From Amblyornis subalaris (taxonomy: Eukaryota; Chordata; Aves; Passeriformes; Ptilonorhynchidae), in assembly GCA_018881555.1 (NCBI GenBank), contig JACAXG010000065.1, forward strand, positions 1,315,105-1,379,104: a stretch of DNA of 64,000 bases. The letters run 5' to 3'. Position numbers and translations under genes: made by a program. This document shows positions 12,801 through 26,048 of this stretch, piece after piece. The stretch's first letter is position 1. Each line of letters opens with the position of its first letter. Under the pieces are notes generated by a model. The model saw nothing but the letters and a program-made list of their open reading frames with translations. It was not told where the DNA came from and made no database searches.

Positions 12801-13185
12801 AATTAAGGATAACAGATTTTATGATCTAGAATTTGAATTTCGGATACTGATTGCAAAGACATTTTCTTTGAAAGTCTACTTCTGAACTTTGACAATGAGC
12901 TCTGGAGCCAAATTTCAAACCAAATATCAGCTTTCACCTCACATATTCTAATTACATCATCTGTTCACCTGTACATGTACAGCACCACTAGCTACTCTTG
13001 TCAAACCTGTAATTAAATTTTGTAGAATGCAAGGAAGAAGATTGTGATGCTGCTGGAAACAGAAGAACAACAATTTGAAAATTCTGGTGGCACTATTAAA
13101 CCTACTAATTGTCAGGCTCTGACTCATTGAGACAGCCACCTTTATTAGTAATATGATATAAAGATGTGCAATCAAAAATCATTTA
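6861..13185. other. intronic sequence without a recognised gene
   Basis: Very AT-rich immediately after the CR1/L3 relic (6860-6945). A less AT-rich block lies at 7470-7745 and a possible conserved element at 11125-11400. No exon of the minus-strand gene is needed here and none was found. Confidence 0.5.
11125..11400. promoter_or_regulatory. possible conserved non-coding element
   Basis: This block has a high-complexity, balanced composition unlike the flanking AT-rich DNA. It contains homeodomain-type cores: GGCAATTAATATTAAC and CCCTTAATTACTCCC. Both strands are open over about 65-78 codons, but the translations match nothing I know. The regulatory reading is inference from composition and motifs only. 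Confidence 0.25.
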
Positions 13186-13625
13186 ATAGAATCATAGAAT
13201 GGCTTGAGTTGGAAGGGGACCTTGAAGATAATCTAGTTCCAAACTCCCTGCTATGGGCAAGCACACCTTCCACTAGACCAGGTTGCTCAGAGCCCCATAC
13301 AGTCTGGCNTTGAACATCTCCAGGAATGGAGCATCCATAATTTCCTTGGGCAACCTGTGCCAGTCCTTCACCACCCTCACAGAAAAGAATTTTTCCCTAA
13401 TATCTAACCTAAACCTACTCTCTTCCAATCAGGAGCCATCTCCCCTTGCCCTGTCACTACATGCTCTTGTAAACAGTCTTGCCCCATCTTTCCTGTAAGT
13501 TCCTTTCAGGTACTGCAAGGCTGTAATTAGGTCACCCTGAAGCCCTCTCTTTTCTAGGCTGAACAATCCCAATTCTCTCTGCCTTTCCTTGCAGGATTTT
13601 GCAGGACCAGTTTTCTCCCAGTCCA
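13186..13625 (-). mobile_element. CR1 LINE 3' fragment
   Basis: On the plus strand it begins AATAGAATCATAGAATGGCT, then TTGAGTTGGAAGGGGACCTT, the reverse complement of a CR1 3' end. It continues through the GGTTGCTCAGAGCCCCATACAG and TTCCTTGGGCAACCTGTGCC blocks. It also includes the CTCTCTTTTCTAGGCTGAACA block, which codes on the minus strand for the FSLEK region of ORF2. About 440 bp, 5' truncated, with several frame breaks. Confidence 0.92.
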
Positions 13626-13679
13626 ATGTTACAGTAGTCAACTCAGATGATGCAATTCAGGCAGTTTCTTAAAATCCAC

Positions 13680-14035
13680 CGTAGTGGGTTGGCCAAAAAG
13701 TTAGAAGAAAACCTCACCCCTGCTCCAGTTTTTATTGTCAACCATGAATCTATACGATGCATAATACAATATAATACTTTGGTCCATTCAGGTCAGCTCT
13801 CTCAGCCACGTCCCCTCCAAGCTCTGCCGAACCCCAGCCTGCTTGCGGGGTGTGGGCAAAGTAGGAGAAAGAGAAAGTCTCGATGCTGTGCAGGCACTAT
13901 CCAGCAACAGCCAATACCGGTCTGCTATCAACACAGTGTTAGACACAAATCCAAAACACAGCCCTACAGGGACTGCTGTGAAGAAAATTAACCCCATCCC
14001 AGCCAGACCCACTTTGAGAGAAAGTTCACAATAAC
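13680..14035 (-). mobile_element. ERVL-type LTR fragment (copy 1)
   Basis: In minus-strand sense it reads ...CTCAAAGTGGGTCTGGCTGG, then GATGGGGTTAATTTTCTTCA, then ...GCTGTGTTTTGGATTTGTG. This is the 5' part of the abundant avian ERVL LTR class. It ends near GACAATAAAAACTGG, which supplies an AATAAA polyadenylation signal (plus-strand TTTTTATTG near 13730). It lies about 55 bp beyond the CR1 at 13.2-13.6 kb. Clear target-site duplications were not seen. There is no gag/pol between it and the next LTR. Confidence 0.8.
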
Positions 14036-15478
14036 CTAAAAGTTCTAAGCCAAGTTTGAGTTAAATGTGTAGCCATTCTCAGCAGTCAGTGGGATGAGAC
14101 ATATGGAAAGCAAACTTGTTCCTCTGAATATGAAGACATGTCTCTCAGATTACTACTGAAATATATAATGGGATCTTAACCCTTACGCTCCTGAAGGCAC
14201 GTGACTCCATGTACAGAAGATTAGAAGGGAAGGTTTTCAGTAAATGGCCTTTAAGTGACATGTATTAATATATATGTTTGTTTAAAGTTGTTATGCTAAG
14301 AAAAAATACAAATATATATTCATGTCTATATGCATATGTATGTATAAGAGGAGGGAGGGAGAAAAACCTGTATAGATATACATCTCCTCCATGTAATTCT
14401 GCAGAACACACAGAGACTATGAGACTGTGCATTGCCGAGTTGCTATCTGCAACTCACTACAAACACTCATTTGACAAATTATGACAAACCTTTACCAAAA
14501 TTACCATCTTAATTAAAAATGATTGACAATTAGTATTTTCTTCAGCTAACAGTTACATTTTCCTCTTTTATACTCGCTTCTTTGTTGCTATATATATGCA
14601 AAAGTAACTATTTTGGTCAACAACAGAAGATGGCCAGGGTGTTTCCACAAAGGGGCTTATAAGCGAGATGCATAAAGACGTGCGTAATATTAACACTGAA
14701 TAACACCCAAGATAAAATCAAAGTTAGATTTCAAGTGTTACCACCTGTGTTTATTGTGTTACATCTAACGGACTGATGAGAACTGAACAGGTATCATATC
14801 AGGTGGACGCATTTTTATTTTTCATCAGTGAAGCTGAATAAAAACAGGGAGGAAGCTGAAAGTGATTATTCACTGCTAGCTGGAATTCATGTTACTGGGT
14901 ATTGCCCAGGGAGCACTGCTCATTTTTGCTATGCAAAAATTTAAAGGGGTTTCAGAATAAGATAGCTCACTTTCACACTGTCTTACATGCTTTTTTGAAA
15001 GTGGAGTACAGGGAAGCATAAATAATTTTTGGTTTACTTTGACTTTTATGAATAATAAAATTAAAGATCTATTATTAATTTTGAAGGCCATGTGATATCC
15101 TTCAGAGAAGAGGTGGAAGAAGAAGAAATGAAATTATTATTATGACCAACACACAGAACCAGAGATGAGGATAATCAAGTACTGAAATTTAGTAGGATCC
15201 TTGGATTATATGATAAAATAGTAAAGAAATTCTTCCACCGGAAGAATGAAGATGTTTTCCAGGAGTTAATTTATTTTTCTTTTTCCCTTTTGATTTTTTG
15301 GTGGTAGAAGATCATTTATGTATCTGAATAGAGATAAGATTCTTGCACAGTTTCAAAAGGAAGAAAAGATATTTTGAGCTCTGATTTTGACTGAAACTTG
15401 ATGAGGGAGAGAGACAGGTATGAATTTTCCTAGTTACCTGTGGAGTTTCTCTTCAGTGGTAATTTGCTGTATCTATTT
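14036..15478. other. sequence between two ERVL LTRs, no retroviral genes recognised
   Basis: AT-rich with short ORFs. No gag, protease or polymerase motif could be seen, so this is either unrelated intronic DNA separating two solo LTRs or an interior deleted beyond recognition. Confidence 0.5.
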
Positions 15479-15920
15479 GTGGTGTTGAGTCCCAGGCAGC
15501 TCCTAAAGCACCCAGAGAGCCACCTGCTTGCCCCCCAGCCTCAGCAGAATGGGAGAGACAATAGGAAGAGCAAACGAGGGAACTCTTGGGTTGAGATAAG
15601 GACACTTTAGTAGGTGAAGATAATAAAACTAGTGATGCAAAGGCAATCCTTCACCACCTCCCAAAAGCAGACCCATGCCCAGCCAGCCTTGGGGGAATAG
15701 TCACCTTGGAAGACAAAGCTCCCCAGTTTGTATGGCTGAGCATGACGTCATATGGCATGGGATATTCCCCTGACTGGGTCTTGCTCACACCCAGTCTATT
15801 CACTGGGGTGCTGAGTAGGAAAAACAGAAACCCTTGAAAATGTGCAGCATTAGCATGTTATCCACAAATCCAAAACACAGCATCATAGGGACTCTTATGA
15901 AGACCCAGAAAGACCCTGTG
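15479..15920 (-). mobile_element. ERVL-type LTR (copy 2)
   Basis: The plus strand shows the reversed LTR end: TGTTGAGTCCCAGGCAGCTC, then CTAAAGCACCCAGAGAGCC. Next come GGGTTGAGATAAGGACACTT TAGTAGG and TGAGCATGACGTCATATGGC (a CRE-like TGACGTCA), ending with CCAAATCCAAAACACAGC. These are landmark blocks of avian ERVL LTRs read in reverse. It is near full length but worn at the 3' end on the plus strand. It shares orientation with copy 1, 1.5 kb away. No internal coding sequence is recognisable between them. Confidence 0.82.
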
Positions 15921-18900
15921 CGCTATTCAATAGCCAAGTTTCCTTCTTGCAACAGGAATGCATTTCCAGGTCCTGCATAACCATGACAAAGAGGATACTG
16001 CCAACAAATTGAAGGGAAGGACTTTCAGTATATAAGTTTGACTAGTTTCTGAGATCTGAGTTTTTGATTTTTATGGAGCTTACATTGAAGAGACATATTA
16101 AAATATCCTCGCTGGAAAAGATCTAGAATAGTTACTTAGTACTGAATATCAAACTGCTTGCTGGAACCACTAACTTGGAAGGAATGGTTTGTGGCCTGAA
16201 AGAGATTAACCTGCTACAGTTTTAGGAAGGACCAGTTGTTAATAAAACTTTCTGTGTAGGNTGGGGTGGCAATATATATGGCTCTTCCTTCAGTCCTGAT
16301 CAGCAGGATTACCTCATCCAAAGGAGAACAAAAAACTTTGAAGGTGATGAAATCCTGAAATTCAATCCTTCATTGTGGAAATTTAAAGTGCCCTACATGT
16401 AATTTAGGCTACAGTTTAATAGGGAAGTTTCCTCGGTGGAAGTAGGACCTTGATCACTTTTCAACTAAAATAGCATTCTTCCCTCTATAATGAGGCACTG
16501 ACAACAGGTACTCGCTTCAGGGATGAAACCCTGTTAATGGCTTTCACAGTCATCACACATTAGACTTTTGACCAGAGGTTCTGGCCTAAGCAAACAGTGG
16601 ACGCATATATGCACTCTTGCTTAGCACAAAAGTGACAGGCTCAAAACAGAATTAATGTTTTCAGCAAAGGAGATGAAGAATCACTCAAAACCAGTCTTAT
16701 AAGGGAACTGCTTCAGGGGAAAATCAGTCAGCCTGGATGAACTAGGCTGTTTACCACCCTGAATAACTTGACATGCATTTCTTCACTCTGACTACCTGAA
16801 AAACAACATTCAAACGCATGTATATATTACCTGTAAATGGCAAATGAGCTAGTGTAAATCAGTTCATGGAAATCAGAGAGTAATGCTGACTTATACCAGC
16901 TGAGGATTTGATTGTATCTGTAGCTATCTACACAAATGTTCACACACGAAATGCTCTCCTTTCTTATTTTCTATTGTTCATATTTTTTGTTTATATTCTA
17001 CAAGTTAAATTCATGCATACCATTTAGAGTACTGTGCAATCATATGATTTTTATATACATATATTCCATTTTGAAAAATGGCTTTAGTTAAAATAATGTA
17101 GACTGCTTCATTGTTCTTTTAGTTGACTACACTACTTTTTAAAATTTATTAAGGCTCCACTAATGTTACAAATAGAATATCATAATCTTCTTTTAAGAAA
17201 AAGTTCAAGTGGCAAACCTTTCACCTCCCATTACTGCCCAGTGTCAAATGGCAGACTATTTTCAAGGACCTCTGGAGTTCCACTATCTGCATTTGACCTG
17301 TGTTAAATATTCTCATTACAGTTGCTTCAAATGAATACAAAAGCTTTGCTTAATCTGAACACTGGGGAAATGAAATACACAAGGCACAAGATGAAAGACC
17401 CACTAGCACTGTGCAATTTAATGTACTGTGTGTTCTGAACGTGAGCCATAAAAGTAGCCTGGTTTAATATATCAAACTGTGAAACATTCAAAACAGAATC
17501 TAGTAGCAAAACAGATGTTATGAACCTGATGGGGCAAAAAAGGGAAACAAAAACATGTCTATTCTTCCTACTGAATTTTTGATAGGCATAGCTACCGACT
17601 AGCAGCAATGGTTTTTCAAAAATGCTTAGTTTTCTTCTGGTAATATTACCAATCATATTAAGTAACCTACATGAGATTTTACTGCAATGTAAATGTAGCA
17701 GTGTTCTAATCTGTCATTTTTACCTTTGTAATACTTGTTTACTTCTACTACTCATATTTTAACTATTTTGTTCAAGAAACTGGTAAAAGGAGACAAATTA
17801 ATACTACCCATACTATTATCTATAGGACACAGAATTTACAATAATTTTTGGAAATCTAGCTACTCTATTAAACAAAGATATTAACCAATACATGTAATAA
17901 ATTAGACAAAAAAGTGTATCTGAATATTACTGACTTAGAAACATCTGTTCAGGATGGTGAAAAAATACATATCCTCTCAGAGAAATCTGTTTGGGTTTTT
18001 TTATTCCATTTTAATTTTATAATCATTTTCTCTATAGGTAAAAGAGGATCTTAAACCTCTGTCCAATCCTTTGCAGCAAGAAAAATCTTCAACTTCCACT
18101 ATTTCAGCATAAGCTACTTCTGTTGTACTTAGGATAAAGTGTTAGAGAATGCATGAATTTTATTTAAATTCATGACAGTCTGTATACTTCAAATAGTACA
18201 GGAATGTCTAACAATGCACAGTCTGCTGTGTTACAGATGCATAATGCCATTCTAAATGTCTGCCATGAAAACACAGTAATTACTCCAGAAAACAACTGCA
18301 TGTACCTAGACAGATTCTGGTTCAAGATTTAACTTGGGACCTGTACATTATTTGGTAGGCAAAGTGGAAAGACACAGGGTAGCACCAATGGTATTTACAG
18401 GAGTGTCAGAGAAGGTACAATGCAAGGACTGCCTGAAAGGGGCCCAGTGCCCTAAATGACTGTTCTTAGATATTTTAAAGAAAATCCTAGTTCAGGCACA
18501 TTTACATCTTTCGACATCTAAACAGTTTGTAAATCTGGTCCAAAAGGTTTAAATTTGGATTTTTAAATTTGGCATCAAGTTACCCGGGTGCTGAAACAAG
18601 CATGGAACCCATTCACAATATATATCAGATAAAACACTTCAAATCTTTTTTCTATCACTTCTGCATTACACACTATTAAGACATACATTGTCAACAACCT
18701 GACTGGCATTCCTGACAGAATGAAAGTCAACTGCAGCACTCTTTGCTGGATTTGAAACAATCATGGGATCACAGCCACTCATCCTGAATTTTTACCATAA
18801 AAAAAAGAAAGCTTCTGTCAGAAGAAGAGGGGCTGGAGAACTTTTAAAGTTTGCAGTATGTTTGCTCAGAAATTTATTGGAGGGAGAGTACCAGACAACT

Positions 18901-21900
18901 AATGTCCAAATGCAACCTGTGTTATAAAAGTCAAAAGATATATTTTTTATGTCACAGGAAGTATTTCACCAGGTAGATTTTTCATTACTGAGGATGGAAA
19001 ATACATTGGCAGCTGCCTATTACAATAACACAAAGGAGAAGTGACCTATAATATCAGAATTTAAGAAAAAAAAATACTATGTGTAAAATGACTTGCTGAA
19101 AAAAAGATATAATGACCTTAGAGCTATTAATACATCTTGCTATTACATTAAATATTATCTTTCTATGTAACTGTTCTTCTAATCTTAACAAAATATATTG
19201 TTTTCACTGTCTCAAAATCTCTCTTCACCAATATTTTGGGTTCACTTACAAACACAGTCAATTCTAAACTTTCCGTTGGTAACCAAACATTGTGTACTAA
19301 AAATAGTAAAGTATTTCCCTATAATTTTTTCTTTTTGTAACAAAGAAATCAGATAACATTTCACATCATTCTGGAAAATCTGCGTCCAAGTTTTGTATAT
19401 ATTTCATCCAATCACAATAAGAAGTGAAACTAATTTTTAGCATTCAGACATTTTTATAAACAAAGGTATTTCAAAAGAAGTAAATGGCCTCAAAATTTTT
19501 CTGTGAGGAAGTTAATGTGCTCTTAACTCACAGAAATAATTAATTCACAGTACTTTTATATGGAATATACAATTCAAGAGCAACTGTCTAAATCAGTCTT
19601 TATTACACAGTTTATCAGAATTTATATATTTTATTGATCTAGCTATACCAAATCTTGCCGGGGATTAGCATGATGTAAAAAAAATAAAACACAGCAGTTA
19701 AGCAAGGGGGAATGCCTGAAATCTTGAGACAGCACAGAATGTTTCTTCCTTGTATTGGTGAGGATAACAAAAGAAAGCAAAAAGCAAGCATCCAGAGGTA
19801 GCAAAAAAATGTAATCATGATCTTGCCCATCTCAGTTAGCCTAGGGGAATCTTTTGTACAGGCAGAGGTACAACCACTTGAAATACTCTAACAAAATACT
19901 ACAGGGGATGTCTCTGCATGGAAAGCCCATGGGTAGGGAAAAAAGAAGGTAGGGTGTAGACTCAGCTCCCAACTAAATATAGTGGGAGTACTGTCTAAAT
20001 GATACAACTCAAGCCCTACTGAATAAAGTGCATTCACAAAGTAAATTAATAAAATTTTGCAGGCACAGTCACTGCTATATCATTATACAATAATTATTTG
20101 GAATATTTCCATCTATCAATAATACCATCTGTCCCACCCAATACAAATGGACTACAACCCATCTGGCTTATTTTTTTCTATTGATTACTCTGCTGAATGA
20201 GTTAGCAAAACCGCTTATAAAATCATCATATTACATGACACTGTCATTAAAAGATGTGAAGTAAAGAAAAACACAAGATGAGACTTAATTGGAAAACTGT
20301 CAGTTCTTCTTCCAGAAAGTTTTAGCAATGCTATAAGCTTTTTTCTTTTGTTTTTGGCTACTTAAAAAAAAAAACCAAGAAAACACAAAGCCCCAAAACC
20401 CCCTAAATGCTAACTACTGGATTAGACAGAAATTGTTCTACCACACAATTCCCATCCCTTCTGACTAGGTATGCTAGAGAAGCTCCCTAAACTTTTCTCA
20501 TCAAGATTGTCAAAATGTCCCAAAGTATGCCTGGCAATCACAAAGAAACTGTGGAAGAAATGTAACTTAAAAATAGGGTGGAAGGAAGCTGATGATGGCT
20601 GGCACTTGTATTTGTTAATGCCAATAAATCTTCCTAGATTTTGGATTTGATTATTCGTTAGCATAATTGTCTTTATGCTATTTTTGCAGCCTCTGTTTTT
20701 TTCTTTTAACCACTGCTTCCCTTAACTATATTTTAATTTCTCCAAGAACAAAAATGCCGTTTCATCCACCTACAGAATTAAATGCTTACTTTGGCTCCTT
20801 CACTCTAGATCTGTTTTTACAATACCTTTTTAGTTTTCACAAAGGAAATCTCTTTTGTGTACATTCAAAATGTTGATCCAAAGATCCTTAGCCCAGTAAT
20901 TTGGGTGTTGTTCTTTTGAATGAACCCTTGGTGGGGCTGCTTTCTTATCCTTCCCTCCCTGCTATTTTTTTCCTTTCTACTACAACCTTACGTCCCTGCA
21001 CCAGATTTGTGTTTCTTCTGTCACCCCGAATGGCTTTTCCAATGATGCTGTGACTCAAAGGGACATATGAAGGAAGAAGGGAGAGGAACAGGAGCTGGAT
21101 TCCAGCTCTAAGGACACAGCCCTTGATGACTGTGGGTAACTGGAGCTCAGGGAGGCTCAGGGGGTTATACTGTAGGGTTGAGGCTGAAGGAATGGTGCTG
21201 CGGGCATAGATACTGAGCTGCCAGAAGGAGTGAGGGAAATCAGTATGACAGGAGTAGATAGAAGTTGTGTAAGAAGGAAGGAACAATGCTAGAATAAGGA
21301 AGGGACCAGAGGCTGGGTGACTGAAACAAGTCAGAAGTCGCTAGGGGGTCCAGCCTGCTTACTGGTACTGTTAGCTCCCGCTCTTATAATCCCCTCCCAT
21401 CCTTGATGCTCACTAGAACCACTTCTCTAGTTACTAATATATGAAATATTTCCTCTGGAAAAAAATTTGATTATTCTGAAATATACTTTTTATAATTTAT
21501 CTAGTTTTTTAAATATTTAAATTTATATAAATATAATTTATCTTTCTCTTTGTAATTCAAGAAGTTCCTAAAAGACAATTGTCACTGACAATATGACAAG
21601 GCGTCTTCTGAAGTCCAGCTAAGTGTGTCTGACCCTCTGGCCTTATCTCAAATAAAGCTTTGATCAACTGCATGTCCACATCCAGGTCTTAGAAGTAAAC
21701 CTTTTGTGCTATAAAACATATCCAGAGAACAATTCTCATACTTCTCTTATGTGCTGTTAGGTCCAATTTATTGGTGTCCTAAACAGTTTATATAATCCCT
21801 GTTCTGCTTTACTGACTACTGCCATCAAACATGTAGAAGGATTCAACTGAAGTTGCTGAACAGTATTATTTATGTAGAAGATATTTATCAGGTATCACCA

Positions 21901-24419
21901 TATGACAGAACACTAATAATTTCTTGTGCTCTAAAGAAAAACACGTTTGGAAGTTCTGATGCATACGATTTAGTTGCTGTGTTAAATACAATTATCTTTA
22001 TCTTAATATACCATTGCTTTGCTACTGAATTCAGCACATTTAACAAACAGACATAGAGCCTAAATCCCATCTTTAAAACATAACTAATTCTGTGATTTAA
22101 GGTGTATAGTTTACAAAAAATGAGTTCTGAGCTGAATTGTGTTATTTGCACAAATAAACTCCTTTTTTCATGGATGACAGAAGCAGAACAATTTCAACTG
22201 AGACACAGTTTGTTCTTACTAAGTAATCTGTAGATTGCTACTGGTTCAGGCCTTTGGCCACTGCTTGAAATAAAGTTAAAGAATAATTAAATACTTTTGG
22301 TTTGACTGACTTGGTTTACTTGAAGAAAATAGACCATTATTTCATGTCATGGTATTCAACAGAACTGTTTGTAGTAGCATTGGGATACCAAAACATAAAA
22401 CCACATAGGTAAGGACTATGCCTTCAGAGTAAGGCTACTGTATTCTGTCTTCCACAGAGAAGGCCAGTGTCTTACAGAATCTGGAAGGCTGCTCCAAAGT
22501 AAAAACGACTATCTTCTTTCACTGATACTAAGGAATAAGTGAGGCAGAAGTACAGCTGTTGTACAATTTATCATTTTTCAATACAAAATCTCTATTTCCA
22601 CTAACAGAACAATTGCATTTTCAGGGCAGGGTAATTCCCCCCTCTAGATCCTTGTAACAGAAGTGTTTGATAAGTATTTTTCTCTGCTTTACTGTGTACA
22701 TAAACCCTTACTAATCAAAAAATATGCATATCCTGAGGAAAAATTCAATTCCTCCATCTGAATCTCCTATTGACAAAATTATAGAAACAGGAACATGCAG
22801 CTGCTAATAACATCTCACTCGCATTTATATTTAAGTTTTTTCCAAAACATTTTTAGATTGTGTTGTGGCACACATTCCTGTATCTGCTAATACTTTTTTC
22901 TCTTTCAGATACTGTCATTACTGAATTATGATCTGATAAGCACATCATAAGACTGATGAACATCCTACAGGATTGCCTGATGCCTGATTGCAGGATGTTT
23001 TTCTTAAAGATTCCTGAAAACTGTTAGGCAGCTATCTCTTCACAGGAGTACATGTAAGCAGCAATCCATTTTTTAAGCTATGGCTTGAACAATCAAAAAG
23101 TGACATGGAATAGATATAAGTGATAGCTCAAAAGTAAGCAACCTCATCAGTATTTTTCACGTAGCTAAAAAGAAGAAAAAAAAAAGGAAGTATTGCCTAG
23201 TCATCTTAGGAAGCGGAAGAAAGAAAAGACTTGATAAAGAGTAGCTGGTATGCATAATAACTATGGAAGACCTAAAAGATTGCATATGGAAAAAGGATCA
23301 GTTTCAAAGAACTAGCAAACACCACCAATCTGTCCTCCAATCTTGTATATTACACATCAGAAAGCAGATAGGGTTCATGGGCATGGTATGTTACTAATCA
23401 GTCACAGGGCAAAAAAAGGAATTGAATTTAAAAAACCGAATTGAACTCAGATTCAATACTGAACCTGAATCTGGTCCTCGAGCAGTAATAAACACTATTT
23501 AAGAGTGTTTTTTATTAGCAANTCAAGTTGGGATGTGTAAGTATCCCAAGTGAAGTCTACAACTTTACTCAGAAAGACACTTGCCTAGTGAAGAGACCGA
23601 AAGCAAAGGCAAATGTAAAGTAAGTTTCAGGTGTCTTTTTCTTTCTTCTATGGAAATATTGACATATTCTATGCTTCCAAGCCACGTGTTTCCCTGAAAA
23701 ATTGTAATAATTAGACTATATTAAATTATACAGCAATTATGAATTTGGTTTTTATGCATTTGTGGAGAAGTTATGTTTTATTTACAAGATTTGCGGCCAC
23801 TACCTTTTAATGCTGACTGGATGTTCCATGGCTATTTAAGAAAAGGGGCACACACAAAATAGAAATTATTATGGCATCATTATAAATCACTGTGCAAATT
23901 ATTATGCTGTTAATCAAGGGTTAACCAATAGACAGGCATGTCCAAATCTGGTCTTAGAAGTCCAGCTGAATATAAAGCAATAATGAGCAGTAAATTGCTA
24001 AACTCAGTTATCACAGCAACGTTACATGTAAGAAAGCATGGGGAAAAAAAACCCTCAACAGAACAACTCACAAAAAGTTGAAGTAAAATGCCCATTTCTC
24101 ATTATGCAAAAATATATGGACAGAAGTAATTCAAATGAGGTATTGTTCACATTTTTGTTAGAGAAATTGACTGTTTTTTAAGAGTTCTTTAACCTAGTGC
24201 TTTGGGGAACTAAGACAAAGTTGGTGGTGAACATAACTTTCTATTAAGCAATTTTCTTTCTCAATCGTGCACAACCACTTATGAGCCAGAACATAACAGC
24301 TCCATCAAACCTTTACTTGGCCCCTCTGAAATGTATTGAGAAAATTCTCATGTTACAACAAGACTTAAGGAGAAAGAAAAAGGACAACCCAGAAAGAAGA
24401 AAATGGATATGGCAGCTAC
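15921..24419. other. intronic sequence without a recognised gene
   Basis: Mostly AT-rich. A GC-richer patch at 20940-21420 (containing GGAGCTCAGGGAGGCTCAGG) may be a worn repeat I cannot name. A block at 23720-23940 resembles a conserved element. An extremely AT-rich stretch occurs at 21480-21545. Confidence 0.5.
23720..23940. promoter_or_regulatory. possible conserved non-coding element upstream-proximal in the intron
   Basis: Contains dense homeodomain-like and HNF1-like cores in a high-complexity block. Examples are GTGCAAATTATTATGCTGTT, AATCAAGGGTTAACCAATAG and CCATGGCTATTTAAG (a CArG-like/MEF2-like core). Motif and composition argument only. Confidence 0.22.
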
Positions 24420-24662
24420 CTTTTTACATTCTCTTAATTTCTTCTGCCATACAGAGCGAGCAATAGGAATGCTCTTGCTGTCAGTTACGTAGCAGCTGGC
24501 TGTGATGACGTGGTGGAGTGCAGTCTTCTGGCTCATAGCTTGAAGAACGCGCTCAACATGACGGAGGGAAACTCTGGCCTCCGTGCCTATGCCACCGCTA
24601 ACAAGCTGCATCGTGCAAGGTACCAGAGCAATCTGTCCAGCACAGTAGAGAACATCGCCCAC
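24420..24662 (-). CDS. DPH6: DPH6-type RidA domain 1 exon (internal exon, partial CDS)
   Basis: This internal exon of 243 bp (81 codons, phase 0 at both ends) reads VGDVLYCAGQIALVPCTMQL at its start. It continues through GIGTEARVSLRHVERVLQAM to a segment with ASCYVTDSKSIPIARSVW, ending CKK. The GQIAL motif, the long helix ending in VLQAM and the strand containing YVTD are the core of the RidA/YjgF/UK114 fold. This version resembles the RidA domain fused C-terminally to the diphthamine ATP-pyrophosphatase (DPH6, ATPBD4, diphthine-ammonia ligase), which amidates diphthine on eEF2 in the cytosol. The acceptor is a pyrimidine tract ending in TTAG just above 24662; the donor AAG|GTAGCT lies at 24419. 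It opens mid-domain, so the preceding exon must carry the first RidA strand. The gene name rests on recalled family resemblance. A stand-alone RidA-like gene is less likely. Confidence 0.72.
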
Positions 24663-26048
24663 CTAAGAGAGAATCAAATTAAGTAAATAAGATTCTGGAA
24701 GTTTACAGAAGACAAGGGAAGCACCTTTCTCTCTTCCAGCTAGTTTCTTTCAATAGTACTGTTCTTTGCCATCATTTGTCACAAATGGAGCAAACGTGCC
24801 AGTCTAAAGGCAATTTTTTATAGGGATTTAACTACAACATAGAAACACAGCACTGCAATCGACTGTAACCTAACAGTTAATACATGGATATAGGTATCAG
24901 CTGAAAACAATAATATCTGATGGTGTGGACTGTTACAGTTGCTGGATCACACTGATGCCCCAACGTGGTTAAATAAGTTCTTGTTTTCTTCTCTTTTGAG
25001 TGATGATGCACATTATCTTTGGTTCTATGCTTTTTTTTAAACTTCTATGTCTTAAGCTTTGTTTTACATAAAACTATATAAGAAAGTATTAGTAAATATC
25101 TGTAACATCTTTAGTAAACTAATTTAAAAATACTGTAAAAATATACTTGCAGAACACCTAAATGAGTGTGTATGAACAAAAAGTGATGATACTCCACCAG
25201 AAGGTAAAAGAAAATTGCAGATTGAAAATAAAATGCAGAAGTTTGCTACTTGAACAAAGAGATAGGTCACCTTTTGAAAATGGAATTAAACGGGTGGCAA
25301 GATTTACTACTGCAATGCAGTTACTTTGGGCTTATTTTCCAAAATCTTCCCGGCAACANTCTGAAGACCTACTTTTTTTAACAGCAGCCAGCAAAGGAAA
25401 CATTTATCCTTACTATTCAGACCTCTCAAAGATTTTTTTATAAAATCTTAATGTAAATATCAAAACTTTTCATCGTCTTATGCTGCACTTCTCTAGAAAG
25501 TCTATGCATTTCCTAATCAGTGTAACAGTAAATTTTATTCACTATCAAAAGAAAACTAAGTATAGAAGTGGGAAGCAAGGTGGGCGTAAACAGCTTTGAA
25601 GTCAGCACAGAAAGAATTTTGCTAGGAGTGAAAACAGAGAAAATAGACTGTGCAAGGAATCTTTAGGAAGAATTTTGCAGAACTTACTGTATAAACTGTA
25701 AAAAATCCTCAGAATTAAGAATAATTAAAAAAGAAATCTGTGTCCTAGAAGACATGGCAATCAAACCATGTGACAGACCCATATGCAACTCCAAATCTGT
25801 CCTTGTAACTGTCTGTGTCTCACAAAAGACTCACACATGTAACTATTGGAAGAGTATCTTATACAATTTGGCATACAAGTTCTATGATTAGCAGCTGAAG
25901 AGGGGGAGGAGGCAGAGAGGAAACAATATATCAACTGACACACATCAGCTATTTAAATGGTTTAAAATACCTGAAATATTGTTTGATAATGCTATATATA
26001 ATCCTGAATTTGGAAAAAATATATGAAAGGTTTATAGGAACAAATGGT

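Larger units (their letters stand above)
2880..24419 (-). other. 21.5 kb phase-0 intron between the two RidA exons
   Basis: Bounded by GTAGCT (minus-strand donor, 24419) and a TTTTAG acceptor at 2880. No exon is required inside it, because the flanking exons meet in phase 0 and the protein reads on plausibly. It holds an ancient CR1/L3-like relic, a younger CR1, two ERVL LTRs and AT-rich sequence. I found no convincing coding exon of this gene within it. Confidence 0.6.

Noticed and set aside
13283..14034. Several ORFs of 60-114 codons on both strands
   Set aside because: They lie in the CR1 3' fragment and the ERVL LTR and cross element boundaries, so they are not genes.
17327..17656. 109-codon minus-strand ORF
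   Set aside because: No recognisable motif. Composition is the same as the flanking intron.
24348..24419. Extension of the RidA frame beyond 24420 (VAAISIFFFLGCPF...)
   Set aside because: It reads through the splice donor AAG|GTAGCT into the intron. The RidA homology stops exactly at the donor.
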